A stretch of DNA of 64,000 nucleotides from Flavobacterium cellulosilyticum (lineage in GTDB: Bacteria > Bacteroidota > Bacteroidia > Flavobacteriales > Flavobacteriaceae): positions 124,001-188,000 of the forward strand of contig NZ_SMFK01000006.1 in assembly GCF_004349355.1 (NCBI RefSeq), read 5' to 3'. Below are positions 52,998 through 62,147 of this stretch, piece after piece. The position numbers were made by a program, and so were the translations under genes. The stretch's first letter is position 1, and each line of letters begins with the position of its first letter. Under the pieces are notes generated by a model. That model saw only the letters and a program-made list of their open reading frames with translations, was not told the origin of the DNA and made no database searches.

Positions 52998-54143
52998 TTC
53001 CGTTACTTTAAAACTTACTTGCATTGTAGTTCCTTTTCCAATCTCGGATTGCAACACTTTTATAGTTCCTTTATGGTATTCTTCTACAATTCTTTTAGTT
53101 AAAGACAAACCCAAGCCCCAACCCCTTTTTTTGGTAGTGAATCCAGGTTCAAACACACTATTGAATTGACTTTTAGGTATTCCATTTCCAGTATCCGAAA
53201 CATTTATCTTTACTAATCCTCCTTCATGTAATACTTCAAGATTCAGTTTCCCTTTCCCTTTCATCGCATCAATGGCATTTTTTACTAGGTTTTCTATCGT
53301 CCAGCTATGCAAAGTTGGATTTAACAATACAATAACTGGAGCTTCCGGTCCTGTAAAGGTAAATTCTACTTGTTTAGAAAAACGCGATTGCAAATAATGA
53401 TAGGATATCCGAGTTTCCTCAATAATATCTTTATTTTCTAATATAGGCTCAGAACCAATTTTAGAAAAACGTTCGGTAATGGTTTGCAAGCGATCTATAT
53501 CTCTTTCCATTTCCATAATGGTCGTTTTATCAACCTCTTCCGTCTTCAAAATTTCAACCCAACCTATCAAAGAAGAAAGAGGTGTCCCTATTTGATGGGC
53601 CGTTTCCTTTGCCATTCCTGCCCAAAGTTTATTTTGAGTTGCCATTTTAGTGCTTTTATAAAAATTATACACAAGACCTGCAAAGAGCACAATGATAAGC
53701 AGTAAAGCGATGGGATAATATTTTAATTTATTCAATAAGGCCGAATCCCCATAATACAGTTTTTGAAACTTTCCAGGTACATATTCGATAACAATTGGAT
53801 CATTTTCTCTTTTTAATCCCTTTAAAAAAGAAACAGCTTTTTTGTAGTTAGCTACAATTTCCTCATCAATATTAACCGTGTTAATTATAGAGTCATTCTC
53901 GGTAAGAATAATTGGAATCGATGTATTGTTTTTGAAGATTTCCAACGGAAGTTCTAAATCCGTATTTTCACCTGCATTGATAAGAGTTTTTTGAGCATTA
54001 GCCCACAAATTCATTTTCAAACGTTCTTCTTGTTTGAAAATTTGGAAAAAAGTGTAAGTGTTCCAGAGAATTAATGAAACTATAAAAAAAGATACAAAAA
54101 TGATAATCCATCGAGTGGTATTTCTACTTTCAGAAAACTGCAT
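52989..54143 (-). CDS. Sensor histidine kinase
   Basis: Membrane sensor with helices at about residues 10-30 and 143-162 bracketing a periplasmic sensor region. There is no clear HAMP domain. The phosphoacceptor is in AKETAHQIGTPLSSLIGW (H-box), and the ATPase domain shows NLVKNAIDAMKGKG (N box), VSDTGNGIP (G1), KRGWGLGLSLTKRIVEEYH (G2). No response regulator is adjacent, so an orphan kinase. The QIGTPLSSL form of the H-box (Gln for the usual Glu/Arg) is common in Bacteroidota. Confidence 0.93.
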   Translation of the reverse strand: MQFSESRNTTRWIIIFVSFFIVSLILWNTYTFFQIFKQEERLKMNLWANAQKTLINAGENTDLELPLEIFKNNTSIPIILTENDSIINTVNIDEEIVANYKKAVSFLKGLKRENDPIVIEYVPGKFQKLYYGDSALLNKLKYYPIALLLIIVLFAGLVYNFYKSTKMATQNKLWAGMAKETAHQIGTPLSSLIGWVEILKTEEVDKTTIMEMERDIDRLQTITERFSKIGSEPILENKDIIEETRISYHYLQSRFSKQVEFTFTGPEAPVIVLLNPTLHSWTIENLVKNAIDAMKGKGKLNLEVLHEGGLVKINVSDTGNGIPKSQFNSVFEPGFTTKKRGWGLGLSLTKRIVEEYHKGTIKVLQSEIGKGTTMQVSFKVTELI

Positions 54144-54228
54144 AAATTGAAATTTGTGGCATAAATATAACGAAATTATGTACGTAAGATTGTATTTATA
54201 CTTCGAGATTTTTCAAATTGTTTTTTTT

Positions 54229-54317
54229 GGAGCTTTGTCCTGCTGTCCGCTGCTATCTATACTACCCTAACGGGTTAGTAGAGGATTTCCACTTCAAACG
54301 AAGTTCACTGAACTCCA
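54229..54317. repeat. Interspersed repeat with conserved flanks and a private hairpin (copy B)
   Basis: Left flank GGAGCTTTGTCCTGCTGTCCGC then TGCTATCTA; a central imperfect hairpin ACTACCC/GGGTTAGT (54260-54280); right flank GGATTTCCACTTC; ends with GAACTCC, complementary to the first bases GGAG. Same plan as copy A at 41932 but a different central hairpin. It fills most of the 292-base gap between divergent genes. Confidence 0.65.
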
Positions 54318-54435
54318 ATTAAAACAAAAACAAAGTGAAGTTATCATGACTACTCCATTTTGAAGCCTCACTTTTTTTGCCAATTAACAGCATAAGTTCT
54401 ATCCTATTCCTTATTTTTGTTTAAATCGAATTCAC

Positions 54436-55314
54436 ATGATTAGTATTGAACCTAAGGATCTTACTCCTGCTAAATTACAAAGCTATTTACAAGGCGCCAT
54501 TGCACCGAGACCTATTGCTTTTGCTAGTACAATAAGTAAACGAGGAAAAGCGAATTTAGCTCCATTTAGCTTTTTTAATGTCTTTAGTGCCAATCCACCC
54601 ATACTTGTTTTTTCTCCTTTACGAAGAGGCAGAGACAACACCGAAAAGCACACTTTAATCAACTGTGAAGCCACTAGAGAAGTCGTCATAAATGTTGTTA
54701 ATTTTGAAATTGTTCAACAAATGTCCTTGTCCAGTGCGGAATATCCTGAAGGAATAAATGAATTTCTAAAATCTGGACTGACACCAATACCATCAGATTG
54801 TGTAAAACCTTATCGCGTTTCCGAATCTCCAGTTCAATTTGAATGCGTAGTCAACGAAATAATTGCCTTAGGAAAAGAAGGTGGAGCAGGAAATTTAATT
54901 ATTTGTGAGGTGGTCAAAATTCACATCAACGATAGCATTCTCGACGAAAAAGGAGCAATTGATCCCGAAAAAATCGACCTTGTTGCTCGAATGGGAGCCA
55001 ATTGGTATTCAAGGGCAAAAATGGGCTTGTTTGAAGTTGAAAAACCAATACACACTTTGGGAATAGGAGTAGATGCTATTCCAGATTTTGTAAAACAAAG
55101 TCCTGTATTTAAAGGTAATGATTTAGGCAAATTAGGAAACATCAATTGTTTGCCTACTAATGAAGAAATTGATATATTTGTAAACCAAAATTTTGTGATA
55201 AAGGGAGTTTTAAGTTCTGATGATGTGCTAACAATTCACCAAAAAGCAAAGGAATATCTGGATAATTCAGACACTATTTCAGCTTGGAAACTGCTTCTTG
55301 CCAAAGGAATCTAA
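54436..55314 (+). CDS. Flavin reductase/flavoprotein oxygenase family (DIM6/NTAB)
   Basis: FMN-binding split-barrel protein. APRPIAFASTISKRGKANLAPFSFFNVFSANPP is the family core, with SPLRRGRDNTEKHTL and later HTLGIGVDAIPDFV in the C-terminal extension. 292 residues, the long Bacteroidota form. Likely NAD(P)H:flavin reductase or an oxygenase component. DUF3127 gene follows after 35 bases. Confidence 0.88.
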   Translation: MISIEPKDLTPAKLQSYLQGAIAPRPIAFASTISKRGKANLAPFSFFNVFSANPPILVFSPLRRGRDNTEKHTLINCEATREVVINVVNFEIVQQMSLSSAEYPEGINEFLKSGLTPIPSDCVKPYRVSESPVQFECVVNEIIALGKEGGAGNLIICEVVKIHINDSILDEKGAIDPEKIDLVARMGANWYSRAKMGLFEVEKPIHTLGIGVDAIPDFVKQSPVFKGNDLGKLGNINCLPTNEEIDIFVNQNFVIKGVLSSDDVLTIHQKAKEYLDNSDTISAWKLLLAKGI

Positions 55315-55349
55315 ACAAAAATAAGAACAATAAATATAAATAAATTAAG

Positions 55350-55727
55350 ATGGAAGTTACAGGAAAAATCAAAATGATCGATCAAACTAAAGAAGTTGGA
55401 TCTGCAGGTTTCAAAAAAAGAGATGTTGTTGTTACAACTGATGAGCAATATCCACAAAGTATATTAGTACAATTTGTTCAAGACAAATGTGATTTATTAA
55501 ATAGTTTCCAAGTTGGAGATGCCGTAAAAATCGACATTAATTTAAGAGGAAGAGAATGGATCAATCCACAAGGAGAAGCCGTTTATTTCAATACAATCCA
55601 AGGATGGAGAATTGGAAAAGCAGAATCAGCAGTGCCAGCAGGTCAAGCTCCTCCAGCTCCAGCAGCAGCAGCTTTTCCACCAGCAACAAGTTTAAACGAA
55701 GACGAACCAGACGATTTGCCTTTCTAA
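55350..55727 (+). CDS. DUF3127 OB-fold-like protein with SSB-type acidic tail
   Basis: 125 residues. The first 85 form a DUF3127 domain (MEVTGKIKMIDQTKEVGSAGF, FVQDKCDLLNSFQVGDAVKI, NPQGEAVYFNTIQGWRI), an OB-like beta barrel. An Ala/Pro-rich linker follows and the protein ends in EDEPDDLPF, much like the SSB C-terminal tip (DDDIPF) that recruits DNA-repair partners. A single-stranded nucleic-acid binder is a reasonable inference, not proven. Terminator follows. Confidence 0.88.
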   Translation: MEVTGKIKMIDQTKEVGSAGFKKRDVVVTTDEQYPQSILVQFVQDKCDLLNSFQVGDAVKIDINLRGREWINPQGEAVYFNTIQGWRIGKAESAVPAGQAPPAPAAAAFPPATSLNEDEPDDLPF

Positions 55728-55736
55728 AAATAACTC

Positions 55737-55773
55737 AAAAAAATGCCTTGAAAATTTTCAAGGCATTTTTTTT
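55737..55773. terminator. Bidirectional terminator after the DUF3127 gene
   Basis: Perfect palindrome centred at 55754/55755: AAATGCCTTGAAAA and TTTTCAAGGCATTT with A and T runs outside. Convergent genes on both sides. Confidence 0.92.
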
Positions 55774-55782
55774 GCTTCTTAG

Positions 55783-56520
55783 CTAATTAAATTGAATTAG
55801 TGCCCCCAACCCTATTTGACTGCCTATTTGAGGAAAAACATAAGCTGTCGATTTTCTATTTTTTCCAAATGTCACCGACTTAAACGGATTCCAATAGGAA
55901 ACTATAAGTCCAGAAACCACTCCTATTCCCGCTCCTGCAAGCACATCCGAAGTATAATGTTTGTTATTAGCAACACGTAACGCTGCAGTGGCAGTGGCAA
56001 ACAAAAAACCACTACTGGCATACCATATATTTGAATCTTTAAATTCATAATACAAAAGTGCCGCATTTGTAAAAGCAATAGTAGTATGACCAGAAGGGAA
56101 ACTCAAATTATCTGACAAATCAGGTCTTTCTTCGCCAACAGCGTGTTTTATAATTTCGGTTGCAGCAACCGCAATCGCATTTGCAATAACGATATTGATG
56201 GTTTGATGTTGAAAATCATTTTTTGGTTGGAACCCCAAAGATTTTCCTAAATATATTTGGGCAGCAGGAACAAAGAGAAGATAATTATCTGCGGAAGTAT
56301 GAAAATCATTACCGAAAAAATTCCGAGCGTTTACTTGTAACTCTTTATTGAGGTTTGTGTTTAAAATTAAGGTTCCCACAGTAATCAGTGCAGCCGGTGC
56401 AATGAATTGTTTACAGGTAATTTTGTTCCGATTTATTGTAGCAGTAATGGTGTCATGAGATTGTGCATTACCTATAAAAACGAATACGGAAAATAATAAA
56501 GTTAAAAGTTGGGTTCTCAT
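55783..56520 (-). CDS. PAP2-family membrane phosphatase
   Basis: Signal peptide 1-19, then a PAP2 (type 2 phosphatidic acid phosphatase) domain with helices. Motifs: KHAVGEERP (K-x6-RP), SFPSGHTTIAF (PSGH) and LRVANNKHYTSDVLAG (R-x5-H-x3-D). It should dephosphorylate lipid phosphates such as phosphatidate or undecaprenyl diphosphate at the periplasmic face. 245 residues is typical for the Bacteroidota form. Confidence 0.92.
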   Translation of the reverse strand: MRTQLLTLLFSVFVFIGNAQSHDTITATINRNKITCKQFIAPAALITVGTLILNTNLNKELQVNARNFFGNDFHTSADNYLLFVPAAQIYLGKSLGFQPKNDFQHQTINIVIANAIAVAATEIIKHAVGEERPDLSDNLSFPSGHTTIAFTNAALLYYEFKDSNIWYASSGFLFATATAALRVANNKHYTSDVLAGAGIGVVSGLIVSYWNPFKSVTFGKNRKSTAYVFPQIGSQIGLGALIQFN

Positions 56521-56563
56521 TAGACTTTTATAAAATTTTAGATTTGAATTATAAAATGTAAAT

Positions 56564-56571
56564 TAGCTTTG
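56564..56571 (+). promoter_or_regulatory. -7 box (TAGCTTTG) for aat
   Basis: Full TAnnTTTG match with a TTG 17 bases upstream (56544-56546); 26 bases before the aat start. Confidence 0.6.
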
Positions 56572-56572
56572 C

Positions 56573-56580
56573 CAAATTTA
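56573..56580 (-). promoter_or_regulatory. -7 box (TAAATTTG) for the PAP2 gene
   Basis: Minus-strand TAAATTTG, 52 bases before the PAP2 start. It abuts the aat box on the other strand, so the two promoters overlap back to back. Confidence 0.5.
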
Positions 56581-56597
56581 TACTTTTGTTCTAAACT

Positions 56598-57233
56598 ATG
56601 TATTTTTTATCTAAAGAATTATTGTTCCCTCCTGTTTCCCTTACTAATGAAGAAGGAATTCTCGCCATTGGTGGCGATTTGTCTCCAGAACGATTACTTC
56701 TGGCTTACAATAGCGGCATTTTCCCTTGGTTTGAAAAAGATGACCCTATTCTTTGGTGGTCGCCAAACCCCAGAATGGTTTTGTTTTTGGATGAATTAGT
56801 AGTTTCGAAAAGTATGCGAAAAATCTTGAATCGAAATATTTTTACAGTCACTTTTAATGAAAATTTTCGGGAAGTGATTTCGAACTGTCAAAAAATAAAA
56901 CGCCAAGGTCAAAACGGAACTTGGATTACTAACAATATGATTGAAGCTTATTGTAAATTAAACGAATTGGGAATTGCAAAATCAGTAGAAGTTTGGCAAA
57001 ATGACCAATTAGTTGGCGGATTATACGGCATCGATTTGGGACATATTTTCTGTGGTGAAAGCATGTTTTCTACAGTTTCAAATGCTTCAAAAGCGGCTTT
57101 TATTAGTTTGGTAAAAGAATTAAAAAACAACAATTACCAATTATTAGATTGTCAGGTATATAACGAACATCTGGAAAGTTTGGGCTGCCGCGAAATTGGC
57201 AGAACGGAATTTATGAAGCTTCTAAAAAAATAA
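56598..57233 (+). CDS. aat: Leucyl/phenylalanyl-tRNA--protein transferase
   Basis: Adds Leu or Phe to N-terminal Arg/Lys of proteins, marking them for ClpS/ClpAP degradation (N-degron pathway). FPPVSLTNEEGILAIGGDLSPERLLLAYNSGIFPW and WWSPNPRMVLF are the family signatures; GTWITNNMIEAYCKLNELG and GGLYGIDLGHIFCGESMFS follow. 211 residues, standard. MOSC gene follows after 5 bases. Confidence 0.96.
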   Translation: MYFLSKELLFPPVSLTNEEGILAIGGDLSPERLLLAYNSGIFPWFEKDDPILWWSPNPRMVLFLDELVVSKSMRKILNRNIFTVTFNENFREVISNCQKIKRQGQNGTWITNNMIEAYCKLNELGIAKSVEVWQNDQLVGGLYGIDLGHIFCGESMFSTVSNASKAAFISLVKELKNNNYQLLDCQVYNEHLESLGCREIGRTEFMKLLKK

Positions 57234-57238
57234 ATGTT

Positions 57239-58027
57239 ATGAATTATGTTGTGACAGAATTGTTTATCTATCCCATCAAAAGCTTGGCTGGAATTACTGT
57301 CGACAGTGCCAAAGCTGAGGAAATGGGTTTTGAAAACGACCGCAGATGGATGTTAATGAATCAAGAAAATCAGTTTATAACTCAACGAGAAAACCCCATT
57401 TTAAGTCAGTTTTATCCTGAAATTAAAGGAAATAAAATAGAAATTTCTTTTGAAGATTCAGTCCACGAATTTTCAATAAGCGAAAGTTTAGAGGAACCTC
57501 TTCTATCAAAAGTTTGGGACGATGAAACTGTGGTTCAAGAAGTAAATAAAGGAACTTCAAAATGGTTTAGTGAAGCACTTGGCTTTCGTTGCAAACTGGT
57601 GAAAATTGTTAACAAAGGCGATAGAAAACACAAGAGCGAAAAGCTTCATAAAACACTCAATGTAAGCTTAGCGGATGGTTTCCCATATTTGTTAATTGGC
57701 TCTGAAAGTTTGAATTTTTTAAATGAAAAACTGGATGAAAAAACAACAATTAACAGATTTAGACCTAATATTGTCATCAGTAGTACAATTGCCCACGAAG
57801 AGGATTCCTTTGACACCTTTCAAATAGGAAATGTACACTTCATAAACGCAAAACCTTGCGGAAGATGTGTGATGGTTAATAATAATCCAGAGACAGGTGT
57901 TGTGATGAAAGAACCTTTAAAAACCTTAAGCACCTACCGTGTAGTTGATAATACTGTTTTTTTCGGAACCAATATTATGTGTATAAATGAAGGCCCAATT
58001 GCTGTGGGTGATGCGTTGCATTTCTAA
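57239..58027 (+). CDS. MOSC-domain protein (YcbX/mARC-like)
   Basis: N-terminal MOSC beta-barrel (TELFIYPIKSLAGITVDSA) and a MOSC domain with GFRCKLVKI, NRFRPNIVIS and AKPCGRCVMVNNNPETG, whose Cys would hold the molybdenum cofactor. Such enzymes reduce N-hydroxylated compounds. No [2Fe-2S] ferredoxin domain is attached (262 residues versus about 370 for YcbX). Overlaps the convergent thiF by 4 bases. Confidence 0.9.
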   Translation: MNYVVTELFIYPIKSLAGITVDSAKAEEMGFENDRRWMLMNQENQFITQRENPILSQFYPEIKGNKIEISFEDSVHEFSISESLEEPLLSKVWDDETVVQEVNKGTSKWFSEALGFRCKLVKIVNKGDRKHKSEKLHKTLNVSLADGFPYLLIGSESLNFLNEKLDEKTTINRFRPNIVISSTIAHEEDSFDTFQIGNVHFINAKPCGRCVMVNNNPETGVVMKEPLKTLSTYRVVDNTVFFGTNIMCINEGPIAVGDALHF

Positions 58028-58734
58028 AATTTCAACTTAGCAAAACTCCAATTCAAAGAGTTAAAAAGCATCAATTCATTTTCTAATATCGGTAAATCCA
58101 TAATGAGTTTTAAGGTTTCATGTGCCATCATCGTTCCAATCATTCCAGGTAAAGTTCCTAACACCCCGTTTAGATTACAATTTGGAACGTCCTTCGGATT
58201 GGGTGGCTCTGGAAATAAATCCCTAAGGTTTTTACTTCCTTGATGATTGAAAACGGCCAATTGACCTTCAAATTTTAAGATACTACCATACACCAATGAT
58301 TTCCCCAAAGCCACACAAGTATCATTGACCAAATAACGAGTAGCAAAATTATCGCAACCATCGACAATAACATCAAAATCTTGAATAATATGAGTGGCGT
58401 TTTCAGTGGTTAGTTCTTCTTCATAAGCAATAACTTTAATCAAGGGGTTCAAAGTTTCTAAAACCGCTTTTGCAGTGGTGGATTTACATTGGCCAACTTG
58501 GTTTTCAGTATATAAAATTTGACGGTGCAAATTGTGGATTTCTATTTTATCAAAATCTACTACCCCAATGGTTCCAACTCCTGCTGTGGCAATATATTGC
58601 AAAATCGGACAACCCAAACCACCTGCGCCAATGACAAGTACTTTAGCGTTTTTTAGTTTTTCTTGACCCGAATCGCCTATTTCTGGCAACATGGTTTGCC
58701 GGTTGTATCGTAAAAATTCTTGTATTACACTCAT
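58024..58734 (-). CDS. thiF: ThiF-family sulfur-carrier adenylyltransferase
   Basis: Adenylates the C-terminal Gly of the ThiS sulfur carrier for thiazole synthesis. ATP-binding GAGGLGCPILQYIATAGVG, DFDKIEIHNLHRQILY and DGCDNFATRYLVND are present. The two CxxC zinc pairs of E. coli ThiF/MoeB are not seen; the corresponding loop reads DVPNCNLNGVLG. 236 residues, without a rhodanese domain. Last gene of the thi operon. Confidence 0.88.
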   Translation of the reverse strand: MSVIQEFLRYNRQTMLPEIGDSGQEKLKNAKVLVIGAGGLGCPILQYIATAGVGTIGVVDFDKIEIHNLHRQILYTENQVGQCKSTTAKAVLETLNPLIKVIAYEEELTTENATHIIQDFDVIVDGCDNFATRYLVNDTCVALGKSLVYGSILKFEGQLAVFNHQGSKNLRDLFPEPPNPKDVPNCNLNGVLGTLPGMIGTMMAHETLKLIMDLPILENELMLFNSLNWSFAKLKF

Positions 58735-58822
58735 TCTATTTAAGTCTTAAAGTTTGAAAGTCAAAATGTCGAAAGTTTTAAGCTAATCTATATTGTAAAG
58801 TTGAGTCTTTTGACTTTGGACT

Positions 58823-59944
58823 TTATGACATTTGACTGTATACTCTGTCCCAGTCTTTCCAAACGGGTTCATAGCCACGACTGGAAATAAGTGCTGCAAT
58901 TTCATGAGCGGAACGCTCATCGCTGATTTCAAATTGTTCCAAAGATTGTGGATCCACAACATAACCACCCGGATTGGTTTTAGAACCGGCACTCATACTG
59001 GTAATTCCTAGCGGAATGATGTTGTTTCGAAATTTTTCGTTTTCACGGGTTGATAATGAAATTTCTAAATCCTCATTCCACAATCGATAAGCACAAATAA
59101 GCTGCGCCAAATCTTTATCGTCCATGATGAAGTTGGGTTTTATGACACCTTCGGCAGGACGCAATCTCGGAAAAGACACGGTGTATTTGGTTTGCCAATA
59201 GGTTTTTTGAAGGTAATCCAAATGCAAGGCGTTGAAAAAACTATCGGTGCGCCAATCTTCTAACCCTAATAAAACTCCCAAACCTATTTTGTGAATTCCC
59301 GCCGAACCCACTCTGTCGGGAGTTTCTAAACGGAAATCGAAATTGGATTTCTTGCCCTTAGTATGGTATTGTTTGTACACATCGCGATGGTAGGTTTCCT
59401 GATACACCAAAACCGAATACACTCCAGCAGCATGTAATTGTTCGTATTCTTCAGTAGATAATGGCTGCACTTCGATGGAAATAGTCGAAAAGTCATTTTT
59501 TATTTGCGCCACCGATTTCAGAAAATAATCAATATTCACAGTATGGTTGGCTTCGCCAGTTACTAATAAAACGTGGTCGAATCCCGCCTTTTTCAATTCT
59601 GCAATTTCTAATGTGATTTCGCTTCCAGTTAGTGTTTTTCGTTTGATTTTATTGTCCAAACTAAAACCACAATAGGTGCAAATGTTTTGGCATTCGTTAC
59701 TCAAATACAAAGGCGCATACATTTGGATGGTTTTGCCAAAACGCTTTTTGGTTAACTCGTGACTCAATTGAGCCATTTGTTCCAAATAAGCTTGGGCAGC
59801 TGGCGAAATTAAGGCCAAAAAATCATCTATATTACGATTGTTTTTAGCCAATGCTTGCTCGACATCTCTTGCCGTAGTTTGGTATATCTTGGATTGAATA
59901 GTATCCCAGTCGTACTGTTCAAAAACCGTTTTGAATGTGTTCAT
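58823..59944 (-). CDS. thiH: 2-iminoacetate synthase (radical SAM)
   Basis: Cleaves tyrosine to dehydroglycine and p-cresol, supplying C2-N3 of the thiazole. The radical-SAM [4Fe-4S] motif is CQNICTYCGFSLDNK (CxxxCxxC, about residue 88). VTGEANHTVNIDYF and SFPRLRPAEG are typical ThiH/NocL sequences. 373 residues. It identifies the anaerobic-type (ThiH, not ThiO) thiazole route. Confidence 0.96.
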   Translation of the reverse strand: MNTFKTVFEQYDWDTIQSKIYQTTARDVEQALAKNNRNIDDFLALISPAAQAYLEQMAQLSHELTKKRFGKTIQMYAPLYLSNECQNICTYCGFSLDNKIKRKTLTGSEITLEIAELKKAGFDHVLLVTGEANHTVNIDYFLKSVAQIKNDFSTISIEVQPLSTEEYEQLHAAGVYSVLVYQETYHRDVYKQYHTKGKKSNFDFRLETPDRVGSAGIHKIGLGVLLGLEDWRTDSFFNALHLDYLQKTYWQTKYTVSFPRLRPAEGVIKPNFIMDDKDLAQLICAYRLWNEDLEISLSTRENEKFRNNIIPLGITSMSAGSKTNPGGYVVDPQSLEQFEISDERSAHEIAALISSRGYEPVWKDWDRVYSQMS

Positions 59945-59959
59945 TGTTAATATATTTAA

Positions 59960-59998
59960 TTCAATCCTGTCAGGGTTTTGAACCCTGACAGGGTTGAA
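59960..59998. repeat. Perfect-armed hairpin between thiG and thiH
   Basis: Arms TTCAATCCTGTCAGGGTT and AACCCTGACAGGGTTGAA (18 bases, one mismatch) with the 3-base loop ttg. Contains the CCTGTCAGGG palindrome often seen dispersed in Flavobacterium. No T-run after it on the transcribed strand, so an intercistronic hairpin rather than a terminator. Confidence 0.85.
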
Positions 59999-60009
59999 TA
60001 GTAAAAAAA

Positions 60010-60780
60010 TTACTCATACAAAAAAGCCGTTAGTGGGCTCGAAGCCACTGCTTGACTGTATTGTTGTCCCAATTTGGCTTCAAACGCTTTTCTTCCTGCA
60101 ATTACAGCTTCTCTAAAAGCTTCCGCCATTAGTTTTGGATTTCCCGCAACGGCTATTGCGGTGTTTACCAAAACAGCATCAGCACCTAATTCCATTGCTT
60201 TGGCAGCATCAGATGGAGCACCAATACCAGCGTCGATAATTACGGGAACCTTAGATTGTTCGATGATAATTTCTAAAAAATCAATCGTTTTTAATCCTTT
60301 GTTGCTTCCTATAGGCGAACCCAATGGCATTACCGCCGCTGTTCCTGCATCTTCTAGTCGTTTGCATAAAACCGGATCGGCGTGGATGTAGGGCAAAACG
60401 ATAAACCCTAATTTGGCTAATTCTTCCGTCGCTTTCAAAGTTTCAATAGCATCCGGCATTAAGTATTTTGGATCGGGATGAATTTCCAATTTCAACCAAT
60501 TCGTTTCTAAAGCTTCTCTGGCTAATTGTGCTGCAAAAACAGCTTCTTTAGCATTTCGTGCTCCAGAAGTATTAGGCAGCAAATTAATATGCGAATGTTT
60601 AAGATGTGATAAAATAGCGTCGGTTTCGGTTTCTAAATCGATGCGTTTGAGTGCTACGGTAACCAATTCACTTCCAGAGGCTAAAATAGCTTCTTCCATT
60701 TGTTGGTTGGAACCGAATTTTCCTGTTCCTAAAAAAAGGCGAGAATCGAATATTTTGTCTCCTATTTTAAATATTGACAT
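60010..60780 (-). CDS. thiG: Thiazole synthase
   Basis: TIM-barrel enzyme assembling thiazole phosphate from deoxyxylulose phosphate, dehydroglycine and ThiS-thiocarboxylate. [28 protein letters not shown] (active-site Lys region), [28 protein letters not shown] and [24 protein letters not shown] are diagnostic. 256 residues. Its start overlaps thiE by 14 bases. Confidence 0.97.
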   Translation of the reverse strand: MSIFKIGDKIFDSRLFLGTGKFGSNQQMEEAILASGSELVTVALKRIDLETETDAILSHLKHSHINLLPNTSGARNAKEAVFAAQLAREALETNWLKLEIHPDPKYLMPDAIETLKATEELAKLGFIVLPYIHADPVLCKRLEDAGTAAVMPLGSPIGSNKGLKTIDFLEIIIEQSKVPVIIDAGIGAPSDAAKAMELGADAVLVNTAIAVAGNPKLMAEAFREAVIAGRKAFEAKLGQQYSQAVASSPLTAFLYE

Positions 60781-61399
60781 ATAATTTTTCGTTAAGTTGT
60801 GTTATAAGTTCAGCTGGATTAGTACTTGTTGTAATTAATCCCGAAACTGCAATCCCGTGAATCCCTGTTTCCATAAGACTTTCGACATTTTCAAGCGAAA
60901 TGCCTCCAATGGCGTAAATTGGAATTTCGACCTTATCGAATTTCATTTGCTCGATAATAAAACGATAGCCATCTAGTCCTAAAATCGGACTTAATTTTTC
61001 TTTTGTTGCTGTAAATTGAAACGGACCTAAACCAATGTAATCACAGTTTTCAGTTGCTCTTTGAAGAACGTGTTCGAAAGTATTGGCCGTTCCTCCTATG
61101 ATTTTGTTTTTTCCTAAAAGGGTTCTAGCCTCTTCAATATTCATATCACTTAAACCCAAATGTACCCCGTCAGCATCCAATTGCTTTGCTAAATGAACAT
61201 TATCATTGATGATAAAAGTGGCTAAATATTCATTGCATAACGTTTTAACGGCTTCCGCCAAAGTGAAAACTTCGATAGCATTTTGGTTTTTGAAACGCAA
61301 TTGAATCCAATCGCAACCACTGTCCAATGCCTTGTGAATGTTATATAATTGTGCTTGAACCGTATCTCCTTGGGAGATATATTGTAATTTGTTATACAT
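60767..61399 (-). CDS. thiE: Thiamine-phosphate synthase
   Basis: Couples HMP diphosphate with thiazole phosphate. [25 protein letters not shown] (Mg-binding Asp), IIGGTANT and [17 protein letters not shown] are the classical ThiE signatures, and [10 protein letters not shown] closes the barrel. 210 residues. Overlaps thiD by 8 and thiG by 14 bases. This is the canonical one of two ThiE-family genes here. Confidence 0.96.
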   Translation of the reverse strand: MYNKLQYISQGDTVQAQLYNIHKALDSGCDWIQLRFKNQNAIEVFTLAEAVKTLCNEYLATFIINDNVHLAKQLDADGVHLGLSDMNIEEARTLLGKNKIIGGTANTFEHVLQRATENCDYIGLGPFQFTATKEKLSPILGLDGYRFIIEQMKFDKVEIPIYAIGGISLENVESLMETGIHGIAVSGLITTSTNPAELITQLNEKLYVNI

Positions 61400-62147
61400 G
61401 ATGGTATCCTAATTTAGATTGGTTGGTTAATAAATAGTTTTCTATATAAATTTTGGCATTGCTACAAGCCATTTTAACATCTTGATCTAAAGCTAAATTG
61501 GCAGTTATAGCCGATGACAATACGCAGCCAGAGCCGTGTTTTTCATAAATCAAAGATTCTTTTGGCGAAAGCCTGAAAAATGAATCAGCTAAGTATAAAT
61601 AATCAACACCCATTTCTTCTGGATTATGCCCTCCTTTTAGCAAAACAGCACAATATATAGCTAGATTTTGAGCGATTTCGGCCGGATTTATTTCGTCAAA
61701 AGAAAGCTTTTCAATCTCATAATAGTTGGGCGTAACCAAATCTATATTTTCTAAAATTTCAATTAAGCTGGATTGGTTTTCGATGTTTAAAAAATCAAAT
61801 TCAGTTGTTGATTTTAAAACCGTATCCCAAACCATTTTTGTTGTTGGCGAAAGCCTTTTAATTGCAAAAACAATTTCTTTTAAATAATCCAAAGAAGGAA
61901 CAATTCCGATTTTCACTGTCTTGATTTGGTAATTTTCGAATAATTTTTCTATCGATTTTAAAACAAAATCCAAGTTGGTCCATTGCATTTCAAAAAATTC
62001 ATTTTCTGTCTGAATGGTATTGCCAGTATTTATGGCAAAACCATACACCCGATGTTGTTCGAATGTTTTGATGTCTGCCAAAAGTCCAGCTCCGCCACTA
62101 GGATCAAAACCGGCAATTGTAAGCACGAAAGGGCGATTTACTGACAT
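61392..62147 (-). CDS. thiD: Hydroxymethylpyrimidine/phosphomethylpyrimidine kinase
   Basis: Phosphorylates HMP and HMP phosphate. TIAGFDPSGGAGLLADIKTFEQ is the ThiD start, ILLKGGHNPEE-type sequence (VLLKGGHNPEE) and the anion hole KHGSGCVLSSAITANLA are present. 251 residues. Overlaps the tenI-like gene by 10 bases and thiE by 8. Confidence 0.96.
   Translation of the reverse strand: MSVNRPFVLTIAGFDPSGGAGLLADIKTFEQHRVYGFAINTGNTIQTENEFFEMQWTNLDFVLKSIEKLFENYQIKTVKIGIVPSLDYLKEIVFAIKRLSPTTKMVWDTVLKSTTEFDFLNIENQSSLIEILENIDLVTPNYYEIEKLSFDEINPAEIAQNLAIYCAVLLKGGHNPEEMGVDYLYLADSFFRLSPKESLIYEKHGSGCVLSSAITANLALDQDVKMACSNAKIYIENYLLTNQSKLGYHHV

Noticed and set aside
56581..56588. TACTTTTG as the aat promoter
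   Set aside because: It matches TAnnTTTG but would leave almost no leader before the start codon at 56598; the box at 56564 is better placed.
56569..56799. Overlapping frame beginning before aat
   Set aside because: Shifted frame of the aat gene with no family resemblance.
58735..58822. Possible repeat between thiF and thiH
   Set aside because: Several AAAGTC/GACTTT words occur but no clean inverted repeat could be aligned by eye.
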